DNA from: Streptomyces venezuelae
GTDB taxonomy: Bacteria; Actinomycetota; Actinomycetes; Streptomycetales; Streptomycetaceae
Assembly (NCBI RefSeq): GCF_008642375.1
Contig: NZ_CP029194.1
Span: 8,240,501 to 8,304,500 of the forward strand
Direction of reading: 5' to 3'
DNA length: 64,000 nucleotides
The notes beneath the pieces are model-generated. The model saw only the letters and a list, made by a program, of their open reading frames with translations, made no database searches and was not told the DNA's origin. Made by a program: the position numbers and the translations under genes. Shown one piece after another: positions 44,170-52,486 of this stretch. How positions within the stretch are numbered: position 1 is the first letter of the stretch; each line of letters opens with the position of its first letter.

Positions 44170-46824
44170 CTAGTTCAGGAGCGTGGCTCCGGCCCAGTCG
44201 GCGTGGTCGCTGTTGATGCCGTCGCCGGTGTCGGTGGCTTTGAGGGTGAGGGTGGTGACTCCGGTGACGTCGAGGTTGATGGAGGCGGTTGCGGTGGTGG
44301 GGGTCATCGGGGTGGGGGATTCGTAGAGCTTGGTGTTGTCGCCCCAGACCTCGAACTTCACGGTGGCGTTGCTGCTGACTTCGTCGTCGATGCCGAGGTC
44401 GGACCGGAAGCGGGTGTAGCCGCGGTCGAGTTGGTAGGTGATGGTGCTGTTGGCGTGGGTGCCGATGCCTTTCGTGTACGTCGTGCCGTTGAGCTTGAGG
44501 GTGTTGCCGTCGACGCTCTTGTCCTTGTTGATGCTGCCGAAGTCGCTACGGGCGCTGCTCCAGGTCAGCGAGCTGAGGTCGACCCGCTGGCCGTCGCCGC
44601 TGGTGGAGGCGGTGACGGCGTTGCTCGCTCCGGAGACGTTCCCGGCGGCGTCGACCGCCTTCACCGTGAAGGTGTACGACGTCCAAGGCGAAAGGCCCAT
44701 GGCGGTGAAGCGGGTGGCCGCACCCGTCGTCGTACCGACGAGAGTGGTGCCGCGGTAGATGTTGTAGCCGGTCACACCGACGTTGTCGTCGGACGCCGTC
44801 CAGGCCAGTTCCACGCTGTCCGAGGTCGCGCCGCTCGCCGCGAGGCCGGCCGGCGCGGTGGGAGCGATGGTGTCGCCCGCCGGGGTCCCGGCGGTCGCGG
44901 TCACGGCCGCGCCGGCGGTCACCGGAACCGTCACGTACGAGACGGTCTTCCCGTAGAGCGACTTGGTCTGCGCCGCGTGGGGCGTGCCGTTCACGGTGAT
45001 CGTGGCGTGGGTGCCGTAGAACTGGGCCTCCCAATTCACCGTGCCGCCCGCGTTGTTGGTGAGCTTCGACGCCGTCGTACCGGTGTGCTGGAGCTTCAGG
45101 TCGTTTTCACCGACCTTCAGGTGGTCGATCTCCACCCACGGCGTCTCGGACGTCAGCCGCGAGACGGTGGCGACCTTGTCGTTCGGGGCGTCGGGCTGCA
45201 CGCCCATCATGCCGTCGATCGTGCTGCTCACCGCGAGGAAGGAGATCTCGGGGTAGGTGTTCTTGTCGGCCATCAGCTTCTTGAGCCAGGCCCAGCCCTC
45301 CGCAGGGCGGTTGTACTGGTAGAACATCTCGGGCAGGTAGGAGGTCGCCTCGACGTTCAGGTTGTCGTCGTTCGCGGCGATGAAGTCCAGGTAGCCGTCG
45401 GTCCGGGGGCCGTGGTCGCCGAGCCCGGTCAGCATCATCAGGAAGCTGGCCTCGTGGCCCCAGCTGCTGTAGCCCGTGCCGGCGGCGTCCTTGCCCCGGA
45501 CGTACCGGTTGTTCGCCGAGTCCCACCAGTTGCTCTCGAAGTGGGCGCGGACCCGCTTGGCGCGCTCCGCCCACGTGGTGCTGCCGGCGATGTCGCCCCT
45601 CGCCCTGAGGATCGCCGAGTACGCCAGCATCGACTGGTACTGGTAGCCGAGGGAGTCGGCGGCCGAGACCAGGTTCTCGTTCGGGAACTCGAAGAAGGTG
45701 GCGGTGTACTCGCCCGGCTGCTTGCGCGAAACAGGCTGCTCCGCCGCCGGGTCGGCGTCGTTCCACCTGACCTCGTGGCCGGTGAGGAACGTCCCCATCG
45801 TCGAGTCGTAGAACTTCGAGAGGTCAGGGTCGTCGAGCCACGCGCGGTCGCCGGTCCACTGGTACTGCTTGTAAGCCTTCGTCATCAGGTTGAAGGGGGA
45901 GGGAAGTTCACGGAATCCGGTGCCGTCGATGTAGTACATCGCGCCGTACGAGCTGTGCGCCCACAGCGGCCAGCCGTTCTGGCCCGGGTCGTCGGCGTCG
46001 GCGGCGAAGGTCTTCATCATGTGGAAGGTCTCCGCGTCCAGGCCGACGGCGTGCGCGCCGTCCGACTGGTGGGAGATGTCGCGGTTGTAGTACGACTCCC
46101 GGTTGGTGTACGCGCCCCAGTAACCCGGCTCCACCGTCGGGTGGGACGCGTTCTTGAGCCGCCACCACTCCGGTTCGTGGCCCATCATCGGGTTGCCCGG
46201 GTAGAACGTCATGGCCAGCGCACGGTTCTTCCCCCAGTTGAAGCCGTCGTTCAGGGCCGCGTTCGGGGACTTGATGGTCAGGGTGCTGGTCGGCGCCCCC
46301 ACGTGCTCCTGGACCGTGATCCGGTCGATCCGCGGGACCTCGCCCGCCGAGGTGGCCGTCAGCTCGATGATGTCGCCGGGCTTGAGCTGCACCTTGCTCG
46401 ACGTACGGGTGTCGATGTTGACCGGGTCGGTGTGGTCGCGTCCGTAGCGGCGTGAAGTGCCCCAGGAATCCACGGTGGTGGAGTTCACGGTGAGCTGGTA
46501 CGTCACACCGTTCTCGGTCATGCCGTTGTACCGCGTGATGAGGTCGTACGTCCCGGCCGTGCCGGAGAACGTGCTCCTGGCCGTGCTCGTCCGGCCCGAA
46601 GCCCCACGGACGTAGGTGACGTTGTCGACCGTCGTCCCGTTCCAGGTGTGGTTCACCGTGTCCGTCGCGAAATTGGTCAGCGACATGTTCTCGGCTTCGA
46701 TCACGTACGGGCCCGCCGCCGCACCGGCGGCGGTGGCGGCCATCGCCGGCGCGGGACCGGGTAGGGCGAGCGCGGTGCCGACCACTGCGAGCGCAGCGGT
46801 CAAGGCACAGACAGAACGACGCAT
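44170..46824 (-). CDS. Secreted multidomain six-hairpin glycosidase (CBM - barrel - FnIII - NPCBM)
   Basis: An 884-residue secreted protein. The signal peptide (1-32) is MRRSVCALTAALAVVG to near PAMAA. A carbohydrate-binding module of the CBM6/35 type follows (about 33-160, YVIEAENMSLTNFATDTVNH). The central part (about 170-560) is an (alpha/alpha)6 six-hairpin glycosidase-like domain with WGAYTNRESYYNRDISHQ, EFPNENLVSAADSLGYQYQS and WGHEASFLMM. Next come a fibronectin type III domain (about 650-737) and a C-terminal NPCBM/NEW2-type domain (about 740-884, SDFGSINKDKSVDGNTLKLNG). The sugar target is unknown. The ATG at 46824 has AAAGGA upstream. A TTGACA promoter element lies about 190 bp upstream. 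Confidence 0.85.
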   Translation of the reverse strand: MRRSVCALTAALAVVGTALALPGPAPAMAATAAGAAAGPYVIEAENMSLTNFATDTVNHTWNGTTVDNVTYVRGASGRTSTARSTFSGTAGTYDLITRYNGMTENGVTYQLTVNSTTVDSWGTSRRYGRDHTDPVNIDTRTSSKVQLKPGDIIELTATSAGEVPRIDRITVQEHVGAPTSTLTIKSPNAALNDGFNWGKNRALAMTFYPGNPMMGHEPEWWRLKNASHPTVEPGYWGAYTNRESYYNRDISHQSDGAHAVGLDAETFHMMKTFAADADDPGQNGWPLWAHSSYGAMYYIDGTGFRELPSPFNLMTKAYKQYQWTGDRAWLDDPDLSKFYDSTMGTFLTGHEVRWNDADPAAEQPVSRKQPGEYTATFFEFPNENLVSAADSLGYQYQSMLAYSAILRARGDIAGSTTWAERAKRVRAHFESNWWDSANNRYVRGKDAAGTGYSSWGHEASFLMMLTGLGDHGPRTDGYLDFIAANDDNLNVEATSYLPEMFYQYNRPAEGWAWLKKLMADKNTYPEISFLAVSSTIDGMMGVQPDAPNDKVATVSRLTSETPWVEIDHLKVGENDLKLQHTGTTASKLTNNAGGTVNWEAQFYGTHATITVNGTPHAAQTKSLYGKTVSYVTVPVTAGAAVTATAGTPAGDTIAPTAPAGLAASGATSDSVELAWTASDDNVGVTGYNIYRGTTLVGTTTGAATRFTAMGLSPWTSYTFTVKAVDAAGNVSGASNAVTASTSGDGQRVDLSSLTWSSARSDFGSINKDKSVDGNTLKLNGTTYTKGIGTHANSTITYQLDRGYTRFRSDLGIDDEVSSNATVKFEVWGDNTKLYESPTPMTPTTATASINLDVTGVTTLTLKATDTGDGINSDHADWAGATLLN

Positions 46825-46988
46825 GAGCGGTCGATCCTTTCGGGTGGGGGGTCCCTCCGGAGAGGGGGATGACGGCCGCCGAGGCAGCCGCCATCCGGTG
46901 AGGGTGGGCTGAGCGTGTGGAGCGACGGGGTCAGGAGCGGAGCCTCGCGGCGGTCGAGCACCCGAACCACCTGTTGAACTGTGTTGAA

Positions 46989-47018
46989 TATTGAGGCTTT
47001 TGGCGAAGCGGCTGTCAA
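46989..47018 (-). promoter_or_regulatory. Candidate promoter of the six-hairpin glycosidase gene
   Basis: On the minus strand a perfect TTGACA (47018-47013) is followed after 17-20 bp by AT-rich hexamers overlapping CTCAATATT (46995-46987). The distance to the ATG at 46824 implies a leader of about 150 nt. The -10 match is poor, so the call rests mainly on the -35. Confidence 0.4.
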
Positions 47019-47137
47019 TACTTCGCGCGCACATCGCTGACGCCGGCCACACCCGCGGGGTGTGGGGATGTCGACCCGGACGGCGACGGTCCGGAGGCGT
47101 CGCAGCCGGCGAGGTGAGGTCAAGGAGGTCACGCGAA

Positions 47138-47167
47138 ATGGCAGGTCGCATCGGGATGAGGGGGTGA
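47138..47167 (+). CDS. Nine-codon leader ORF with perfect Shine-Dalgarno
   Basis: AAGGAGGT (47122-47129), a perfect 8-nt match to the anti-Shine-Dalgarno, is followed eight bases later by an ATG. The frame encodes MAGRIGMRG and stops at 47165-47167. It lies 284 bp before the secreted protein gene and upstream of the repeat pair. Such an efficient site on a nine-codon frame suggests a leader peptide, but it could be chance; no downstream attenuator is obvious to me. Confidence 0.3.
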   Translation: MAGRIGMRG

Positions 47168-47246
47168 CACTCGGCCCCACTGGCCATGGCGGAGGTGGCG
47201 CTTCCAGGCGCCTCGCCGCTGCGCATAGCTGCGTGACCAACTGGAG

Positions 47247-47302
47247 AGTTTCAATCGCAGATTGATTCGTCTTCGGAAAAGTTTCAATGCTGGATTGCAT
47301 GC
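47247..47302 (+). promoter_or_regulatory. Two direct repeats, 33 bp apart (operator-like)
   Basis: AGTTTCAATCGCAGATTG (from 47247) and AGTTTCAATGCTGGATTG (from 47280) share 15 of 18 bases. Each contains a CAAT(C/G)-NNN-GATTG dyad. A 33-bp period places them on one face of the helix, as expected for cooperative binding by a regulator. They lie 150-200 bp before the secreted protein start. Confidence 0.5.
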
Positions 47303-47451
47303 GTTGGCGGGGGCCGGTAGGGTCTCGATCCGGCATGACTGTGCCAAACGAACAGGAATCCACATCGCTCCTCGCCGGCTCGGCAAGGAGATCCGTCTAC
47401 CCCGGAGATCTACGGAATGCGGACCGTCCGGCAGCGGCTCATCCTGAAGTC

Positions 47452-48090
47452 GTGAACGTTCAGCGCCACATCCTCTCCGGCCGGGCCAGGGCCCGGGGGC
47501 GTCGAGCGGTGGCGTCGGCGGCGGTGTGCGGGGCGCTCCTGTCCGCAGTGGCCTGGGGAGGCGTGGGAAGCGTTTCCGGAAGTGCTTCGGCAACCGAGTC
47601 GCCGGCGCCGCCGCACGGCCTGATCTCCGACGAGGACGCCGAGCAGATTTTTGGGAGCCCCGTCGATCCGCAGGGGCAGTTCAGCCCCGACGCCGTCCCC
47701 GAACTTCCGGGGTGCCCCGCATACGCGCGCGTGGCCACTGAGGCCGATCAGCGCATCGGATACATCTCTGACGGAGGCGATCAGCTCATGGAGGTCGTGG
47801 TGGAAGACGGGGACGACACCCGGCTACTCGAAGACCTGCGTGAGTGCTCCGGGGGAACCGCTGGGGGCAACCGGATCACCATCGACCTCACCTCCGCACC
47901 GGGTGGCCCCGGCAACGTCACCGGAGCCATCGGTGTGGACGACACCACCGTCCACCTTCGCGCTCGCGTGGTGGACGGTGACAACATCGAGGTCTTCACC
48001 GTCGGAACGTCGGAGCAAGCAGATACGGCCATCGACGTCGCAGAAGCCCGATACGCCGGAACGCCCCTTCCCGAGGGGCACTCCGACTGA
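47452..48090 (+). CDS. Secreted hypothetical protein
   Basis: A 212-residue exported protein. A basic N-terminus (NVQRHILSGRARARGRR) and an Ala/Val-rich core ending near GSASATE form the signal peptide. The mature part has one Cys pair (LPGCPAYARV and LRECSGGTAGG) and segments such as ISDEDAEQIFGSPVDPQG and EVVVEDGDDTRLLEDLREC. This resembles small streptomycete secreted proteins of unknown function. I chose the GTG at 47452 as the start of the signal peptide; the frame is open to 47287 with a possible ATG at 47335. No strong ribosome site supports any of them. It is convergent with the FHA-monooxygenase. Confidence 0.65.
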   Translation: MNVQRHILSGRARARGRRAVASAAVCGALLSAVAWGGVGSVSGSASATESPAPPHGLISDEDAEQIFGSPVDPQGQFSPDAVPELPGCPAYARVATEADQRIGYISDGGDQLMEVVVEDGDDTRLLEDLRECSGGTAGGNRITIDLTSAPGGPGNVTGAIGVDDTTVHLRARVVDGDNIEVFTVGTSEQADTAIDVAEARYAGTPLPEGHSD

Positions 48091-48167
48091 CCGTCTGCGC
48101 CGCCCACGTGCTCCCGGCCGCACGCCGGGTCGAGCGAGCGCGGTGAACGCCGCCGCTCAGGTGGTGA

Positions 48168-50069
48168 TCACGACACGGCGCGCGTCCTCGTCGGGTCCGT
48201 CGTGGGGGGTGAGCCCTGCTGGTAGAAGATGTCGATGTCCACCTCCTCGCCCCCGACGGTGAGGGTGTCCCACGCGCCGCTCTCCCACAACGTGCGCAGG
48301 GTCGAGGAGTCGAGCGACTCCAGGTGGTTCCGGAGAGTCGGATCGTCGGGCATGCCGGGGAGGCGGGACGTCAGTCGGTCGCGGATCGAGCGCAGTCGTT
48401 CCATCAGGGCGTCGATGTCCGCGTTCCTGTCGAGGTCCTTCCCCTCGCTCTCCTCGATGCTCTGGGCGATCTTCTCCTTGATCGGGCGGCTGACGCCGTG
48501 CTCGTCGGTGGTGATCATCGTGTTCCACGCGCGGCTCTTGTGCCGGTACTGGAGCATGGACATAGCTGCTTCATGGCGCGCGAAGTCGGCGTCGCGGAAC
48601 GGCCTGCCCCTCCAGGCTCCGTTGAGGGACCGGGCCAGCGAGATCGCGGAGCCCAGGCCGCTGTTGAGCCCCCGCCCCGGCCAGAAGTGGATCGCGTTGG
48701 CGGCGTCGCCGAGCAGGAAGCCGTACGTCCCCGGCGAGGACGACGTGGCGGAGTGGAGACGGGTGGTGAACCTGGGGCGCTGCACCATGTCGAGCCGGAA
48801 GGCGGTGACGGCGCTCAGGTCCCTCTCGGCGACCCCGAACAGCGTCAGCCCCTCCAGCACCCGCTTCCACAGGGCCGAACCCCTGACCATGGCGGGCAGG
48901 AAGAGCGTGCTGTGCGTCGAGCACTGGAAATCACCGTGGCCGTCGCGCCCCATGACGCACGGGCGTGAGGCGATGCAATCCTCGAATACGTGCCGGACAG
49001 GATCGATGCCGACCACTTCCGCGGCCTCGGCGTCGGTGAGCCGCATGTTCAGGAATCCCTCGCCGCGAAGGGCGTTGAGAAGAAAGCGGTTCTGGGCCAC
49101 GGTCAGGAGAACCGTCATGGGGTCGGTCAGTGTCGATTTGACGCGCAGACCCAGGACGACATCCTGAATGTGCTGGCCGTGGAGCGAGTAGATGGACTTG
49201 TCGGCGTTACCGAACTTGTCGGCGAAGTACTCGCGTGTTCGGGAGCGGCCGCCCTCGCAAATGGCGAGCACGTGATCCTTGGTCTCGGTCTTCTGGTGCT
49301 CGGCCGGGTCGAACGCGGCGGGGACGAGACGGATGCGTTCCGGCTTTTCGTTGGCCAGTTCGAGGAGTGTGTCCTCGATGTAGGCGATCCGGAGGTTCCT
49401 GGGGCTGTAGCCGCGGACCGAGTCGGGGCCGACCGGCCACATCTCGGTGAACGCGTCGCCGCGGAACAGACGCTCCTGCACCTCCTCCGGGAGGTTCAGA
49501 TACTGGCGGCTCTGCACCGTGACGACCTGCTGCCGGCGTACGTTGCCCTGGCTTTCGTCCTTCCAGACGACCTTCGCCCCGTCCTGGGTCCAGCGGCTGT
49601 CGTACACGGTGATGGCGACTCGATGCCCCATGAGGTGTTCCAGGAGCAGAGCGAAACCCAGGCCGACGGGACCACCGCCCGAAACGGTGACGTTCAGCAC
49701 CGGCCCTGCCGCCAGGGTCGCCTGGGAGGAGGGGCTGAGCGGGCGCAGTACGGAGAGGTCGAGGATGGTCTCCATCGCGTCGGCCGCTTCGAAGCGGAAC
49801 GTCTCGGTGCCTATCTCGATGAGGTCCCCGGGCTGCAGCTCGTGCGAGGTCACGCGAGCCCCGTTCACCCGCGTGCCATTGCTGCTGCCGCTGTCGTACA
49901 ACACGAATCCGTGCCCCTCGCGGCGCACTTCGGCGTGAAAGCGGGAGACGTTCCCGCCGACTATCACGATGCTGTTGTCGCCGTTGCGACCCAAGGTGAG
50001 AGGTGTGGCGCCGATCGGGAACCGCTGTCCAGACAGGGAGCCTTGATGGCCGACAAGCCGAGGAGGCAT
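48168..50069 (-). CDS. FHA domain fused to FAD-dependent monooxygenase
   Basis: A 633-residue cytoplasmic protein with an uncommon architecture. Residues 1-100 are a forkhead-associated (phosphothreonine-binding) domain with TLGRNGDNSIVIVGGNVSRFHAEV and SGSSNGTRVNGARV; all canonical Gly-Arg, Ser-Arg-x-His and Asn-Gly contacts are present. Residues about 120-500 are a group-A flavin monooxygenase fold: VSGGGPVGLGFALLLEHLMG binds FAD, and GFLLGDAANAIHFWPGRGLNSGL is the second FAD motif. The C-terminal 130 residues are helical and acidic. An FHA module suggests docking to a Ser/Thr kinase or phosphorylated partner that positions or controls the oxygenase. Substrate unknown. No kinase gene is adjacent. 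The ATG at 50069 lacks a good ribosome site. Confidence 0.85.
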   Translation of the reverse strand: MPPRLVGHQGSLSGQRFPIGATPLTLGRNGDNSIVIVGGNVSRFHAEVRREGHGFVLYDSGSSNGTRVNGARVTSHELQPGDLIEIGTETFRFEAADAMETILDLSVLRPLSPSSQATLAAGPVLNVTVSGGGPVGLGFALLLEHLMGHRVAITVYDSRWTQDGAKVVWKDESQGNVRRQQVVTVQSRQYLNLPEEVQERLFRGDAFTEMWPVGPDSVRGYSPRNLRIAYIEDTLLELANEKPERIRLVPAAFDPAEHQKTETKDHVLAICEGGRSRTREYFADKFGNADKSIYSLHGQHIQDVVLGLRVKSTLTDPMTVLLTVAQNRFLLNALRGEGFLNMRLTDAEAAEVVGIDPVRHVFEDCIASRPCVMGRDGHGDFQCSTHSTLFLPAMVRGSALWKRVLEGLTLFGVAERDLSAVTAFRLDMVQRPRFTTRLHSATSSSPGTYGFLLGDAANAIHFWPGRGLNSGLGSAISLARSLNGAWRGRPFRDADFARHEAAMSMLQYRHKSRAWNTMITTDEHGVSRPIKEKIAQSIEESEGKDLDRNADIDALMERLRSIRDRLTSRLPGMPDDPTLRNHLESLDSSTLRTLWESGAWDTLTVGGEEVDIDIFYQQGSPPTTDPTRTRAVS

Positions 50070-50199
50070 GGGTCACCCAATTCCATGAGTCACGGATCCG
50101 ATGACGAATTGCGATACGGGTGACCGGAGAGCAGCACCCTGCATCACACACCGCGAGTTGCCCGGCACGCAGGGCAATCTTAAAGCGGAGGTGAGGCCG

Positions 50200-50295
50200 A
50201 TGAAAAGGCATGCGGACGGACTGATCATCACACTGAGGTCATTCCGTGAAGATGTAACAGAAGGGGACCGAGGGGGGCGGCTGAGACGCACGTGA
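50200..50295 (+). CDS. 31-residue microprotein with strong ribosome site
   Basis: GGAGGTGAGG (50187-50196) precedes an ATG at 50200. The frame encodes 31 residues starting MKRHADGLIITLRSFREDVT, basic with a short hydrophobic patch, and ends at 50295. It lies in the gap between the FHA-monooxygenase start and the sigma-CAP gene's downstream region. The strong site argues for translation; the Arg-rich tail and small size argue for caution. Family unknown. Confidence 0.35.
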   Translation: MKRHADGLIITLRSFREDVTEGDRGGRLRRT

Positions 50296-50342
50296 ATTCT
50301 GGGTCAGGAATGACGAGAACTGTCGGCGTCAGGATGGAGGGC

Positions 50343-50504
50343 TCAATGTCCCTGTGCCGGAACGCCGTTGGTGAACCTGGTCTCGGCCAGGTCCGCGGAG
50401 TGTGCCGCGAGGCGGTAGACGCCCTGGGTGCCCTCCAGCACCCCCGGTGCGTGGAGACGGGCGCGGTGGGCTCGCACCGGGTAGATGCGGTCGCCCTGCC
50501 GCAC
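50343..50504 (-). pseudogene. C-terminal coding remnant downstream of the CAP-domain gene
   Basis: The minus strand reads RQGDRIYPVRAHRARLHAPG, then VLEGTQGVYRLAAHSADLAE and TRFTNGVPAQGH before a TGA at 50343. It is protein-like rather than Arg-rich noise, but begins abruptly; the best start is a GTG at 50504 without a ribosome site. It may be the remains of a gene whose 5' part is lost. Confidence is low because the family is not recognised. Confidence 0.3.
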
Positions 50505-50609
50505 GCTGGAAGCTCGGCAGCGACAGGTGCGGCCCGCCGAACATCGGCTGTCGGGCCGACCCCTGCCCGCGGGTGCCGGAGCCGCGGGCAGGGGTCCGGG
50601 GTCCAGGAC

Positions 50610-52355
50610 TCAGCGGGCGCCGAACACCTGGGTCCAGTAGGGGCCGCCGCTGGTGTGGATGCCGACGCCGATCTCCTTGAAGTCGCAGTTGAGGATGTTC
50701 GCGCGGTGGCCGGGGCTGTTCATCCACCCCTCCATGACCTGCTCGGGGGTGCTCTGGCCCATCGCGATGTTCTCGCCGTACGTCGACCACGGGTAGCCGG
50801 CGGCCGTGACGCGCTCGCCGGGGCCGTCGCCGTCGGGGTTGGTGTGGTCGAAGTAGTCCCGCGCGGCCATGTCGTCGGAGTGGCCCTGGGCCGCCTTCGT
50901 CAGGGTGGCGTTGGCGCTCAGGGCCCCGCAGCCGGCCTTGGCCCGCTCGGCGTTGACCAGTGCGATCACCTGCTCCGCCGCCGAGCTCTGGCCCGTGTCC
51001 TGCTGCGGACCGCCCCCGGAACCGGAGTCCGTGCCGCCCGTGGGGGCAGTCGTCGTCGCCGGCGCGGAGGGTGTGGCGTCGGGACCGGCGGTAGGAGGAG
51101 TGGGGCGCTTCGTCGCAGGCTTCGTGGTGGTGGGGCGAGGGCTCTTGGTGGGCGTGGAAACGGTCCGCTCCGGGGCGGGCGTCTTGGCGGCGGAGGCAGA
51201 GGCGCCGGCCGAGGCGGAGGCCTTGGAGGGCGACGGGGACGCGGAGGCGGACGCCGTGGAAGGGGAGGTGGTGACCGTCGACGGAGAGGCGGTCAGTGCG
51301 TCCGGTTCGTTCGACAGGGGAAGGTCGAGGCCGGAGGCGGTTGCCTGGTTCGCCTGCCACAGCTCCTCGTCCCCTTGGCGTGCGGAGTGCAGCGAGAAGA
51401 TCCCACCGGTCACCGCGGCGACGGCGATCCCGGCGGCGACGGCGGCGCGGCGGCGGGTGCGTTCGTCGGCCTGGCGGCGCCGACGACGGGACGCGCGGCT
51501 GCTGCGCAGATCGGCCGTCGCGGCGGTGGGGTCGGGTTCCGCGAGGGCGAAGGAAGCCGTGTGATCGGTGTGATCGGGGAGGAGGAAGAAGCTCTCGGTC
51601 GGGTCGGCGGCGCCGGGGACAGCAGCCGCTGCGACCGCGCCGACGGGCACGGACGCGCCGGTTCCCGGGGCGCCGACAGGCAGGGGCGAGCCGAATCCCG
51701 TCCCCCCGGCGCAGTGGGCGCAGTGGGCGGTGTGGCGGGCCAGGTGGTCGCGCCAAGGAGCGCTCGGCTCGCCGCCCCAGCCGGCTGCCTGCTGGTCGAG
51801 GTCGGGGCAGCGCGGGGTGTGAGCCAGGGCAGTGGCCACGGACCGGGCAGCGTCCAGGCGTATGCGTACGGCTTCCATCCGTATCGCGGTGTCGTGCGGG
51901 GTCCAGTTCAGCGCGGCGGCTGTCTCGTACCGGCTCAGCCACCCCTCCTCCTCCAGCGACCACAGAGCCACCATCAGCGTGTCCTCGACGTCCAGCCAGC
52001 AGAGGGCCTCTGCGAAATCGGTGCCCGGGGCTGCGGGCCCGGTCGGGAGGCCGTGTGCGGCGGCTGCCGCGTGCGCCAGGGTGCTGTCCACGGCCATCGC
52101 GACGAGCCAGGGGCGGAAGGCCTCCGGGGAGGGCAGGGTGCCCAGCGCGAACTCGGCGCGGCCGAGGGTGTCCCGCACGATGGCGCCCACGGCCGCGTCG
52201 GCGCCGGGCCGGCCGTCGAGGGCGCGAGCCGCCAGGGCCCGGACGAGCGGCTGGTGGACGTCGACGAGCTGCTCGCGCGCCCAGGGGTCGCCGTACTGCG
52301 CCGCCCGTACCAGTTCGGTGTCCGTCAGCTGCTCAAGATCCATCGTCCGCTGCAC
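50610..52355 (-). CDS. Sigma-factor-like N-terminus fused to membrane-anchored CAP/SCP domain
   Basis: A 581-residue single-pass membrane protein. Residues 1-175 resemble an ECF sigma factor: region-2-like DLEQLTDTELVRAAQYGDPWAREQLV and a region-4-like HTH around LSRYETAAALNWTPHDTAIRMEAVRI. Residues 200-216 have an HLARHTAHCAHC zinc-binding knuckle as in anti-sigma factors. A transmembrane helix (304-323) follows. Then comes a Ser/Thr/Pro/Ala-rich wall-spanning linker of about 135 residues, and a C-terminal CAP/SCP-PR1 domain (about 460-581, VNAERAKAGCGALSANATL, HSDDMAARDYFDHTNPDGDG, ENIAMGQ). So a cytoplasmic transcription-factor-like module is tied to an extracellular domain. The GTG at 52355 has AAGGA upstream; 52343 ATG is an alternative. 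Confidence 0.85.
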   Translation of the reverse strand: MQRTMDLEQLTDTELVRAAQYGDPWAREQLVDVHQPLVRALAARALDGRPGADAAVGAIVRDTLGRAEFALGTLPSPEAFRPWLVAMAVDSTLAHAAAAAHGLPTGPAAPGTDFAEALCWLDVEDTLMVALWSLEEEGWLSRYETAAALNWTPHDTAIRMEAVRIRLDAARSVATALAHTPRCPDLDQQAAGWGGEPSAPWRDHLARHTAHCAHCAGGTGFGSPLPVGAPGTGASVPVGAVAAAAVPGAADPTESFFLLPDHTDHTASFALAEPDPTAATADLRSSRASRRRRRQADERTRRRAAVAAGIAVAAVTGGIFSLHSARQGDEELWQANQATASGLDLPLSNEPDALTASPSTVTTSPSTASASASPSPSKASASAGASASAAKTPAPERTVSTPTKSPRPTTTKPATKRPTPPTAGPDATPSAPATTTAPTGGTDSGSGGGPQQDTGQSSAAEQVIALVNAERAKAGCGALSANATLTKAAQGHSDDMAARDYFDHTNPDGDGPGERVTAAGYPWSTYGENIAMGQSTPEQVMEGWMNSPGHRANILNCDFKEIGVGIHTSGGPYWTQVFGAR

Positions 52356-52486
52356 GCTGTCCGTCCTTCACTTGCCTCTTGTGGAGTTCCTTGCGCAGGG
52401 GAGAGCCTCGGCCCGGCGTGGGGATAACGGAAAGAGGAAGACGGAATCCGTGACGTGGGTCACAGGCGGCGAGTGTCCGCTCGGAC

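Larger units (their letters stand above)
46825..47451. other. 627-bp intergenic region between divergent genes
   Basis: No full-length gene. From left to right it holds a minus-strand promoter-like element, a 9-codon reading frame with a perfect Shine-Dalgarno, and a pair of 33-bp-spaced direct repeats before the secreted protein gene. Each is listed separately. Longer open frames here are Arg/Pro-rich and not protein-like. Confidence 0.6.
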
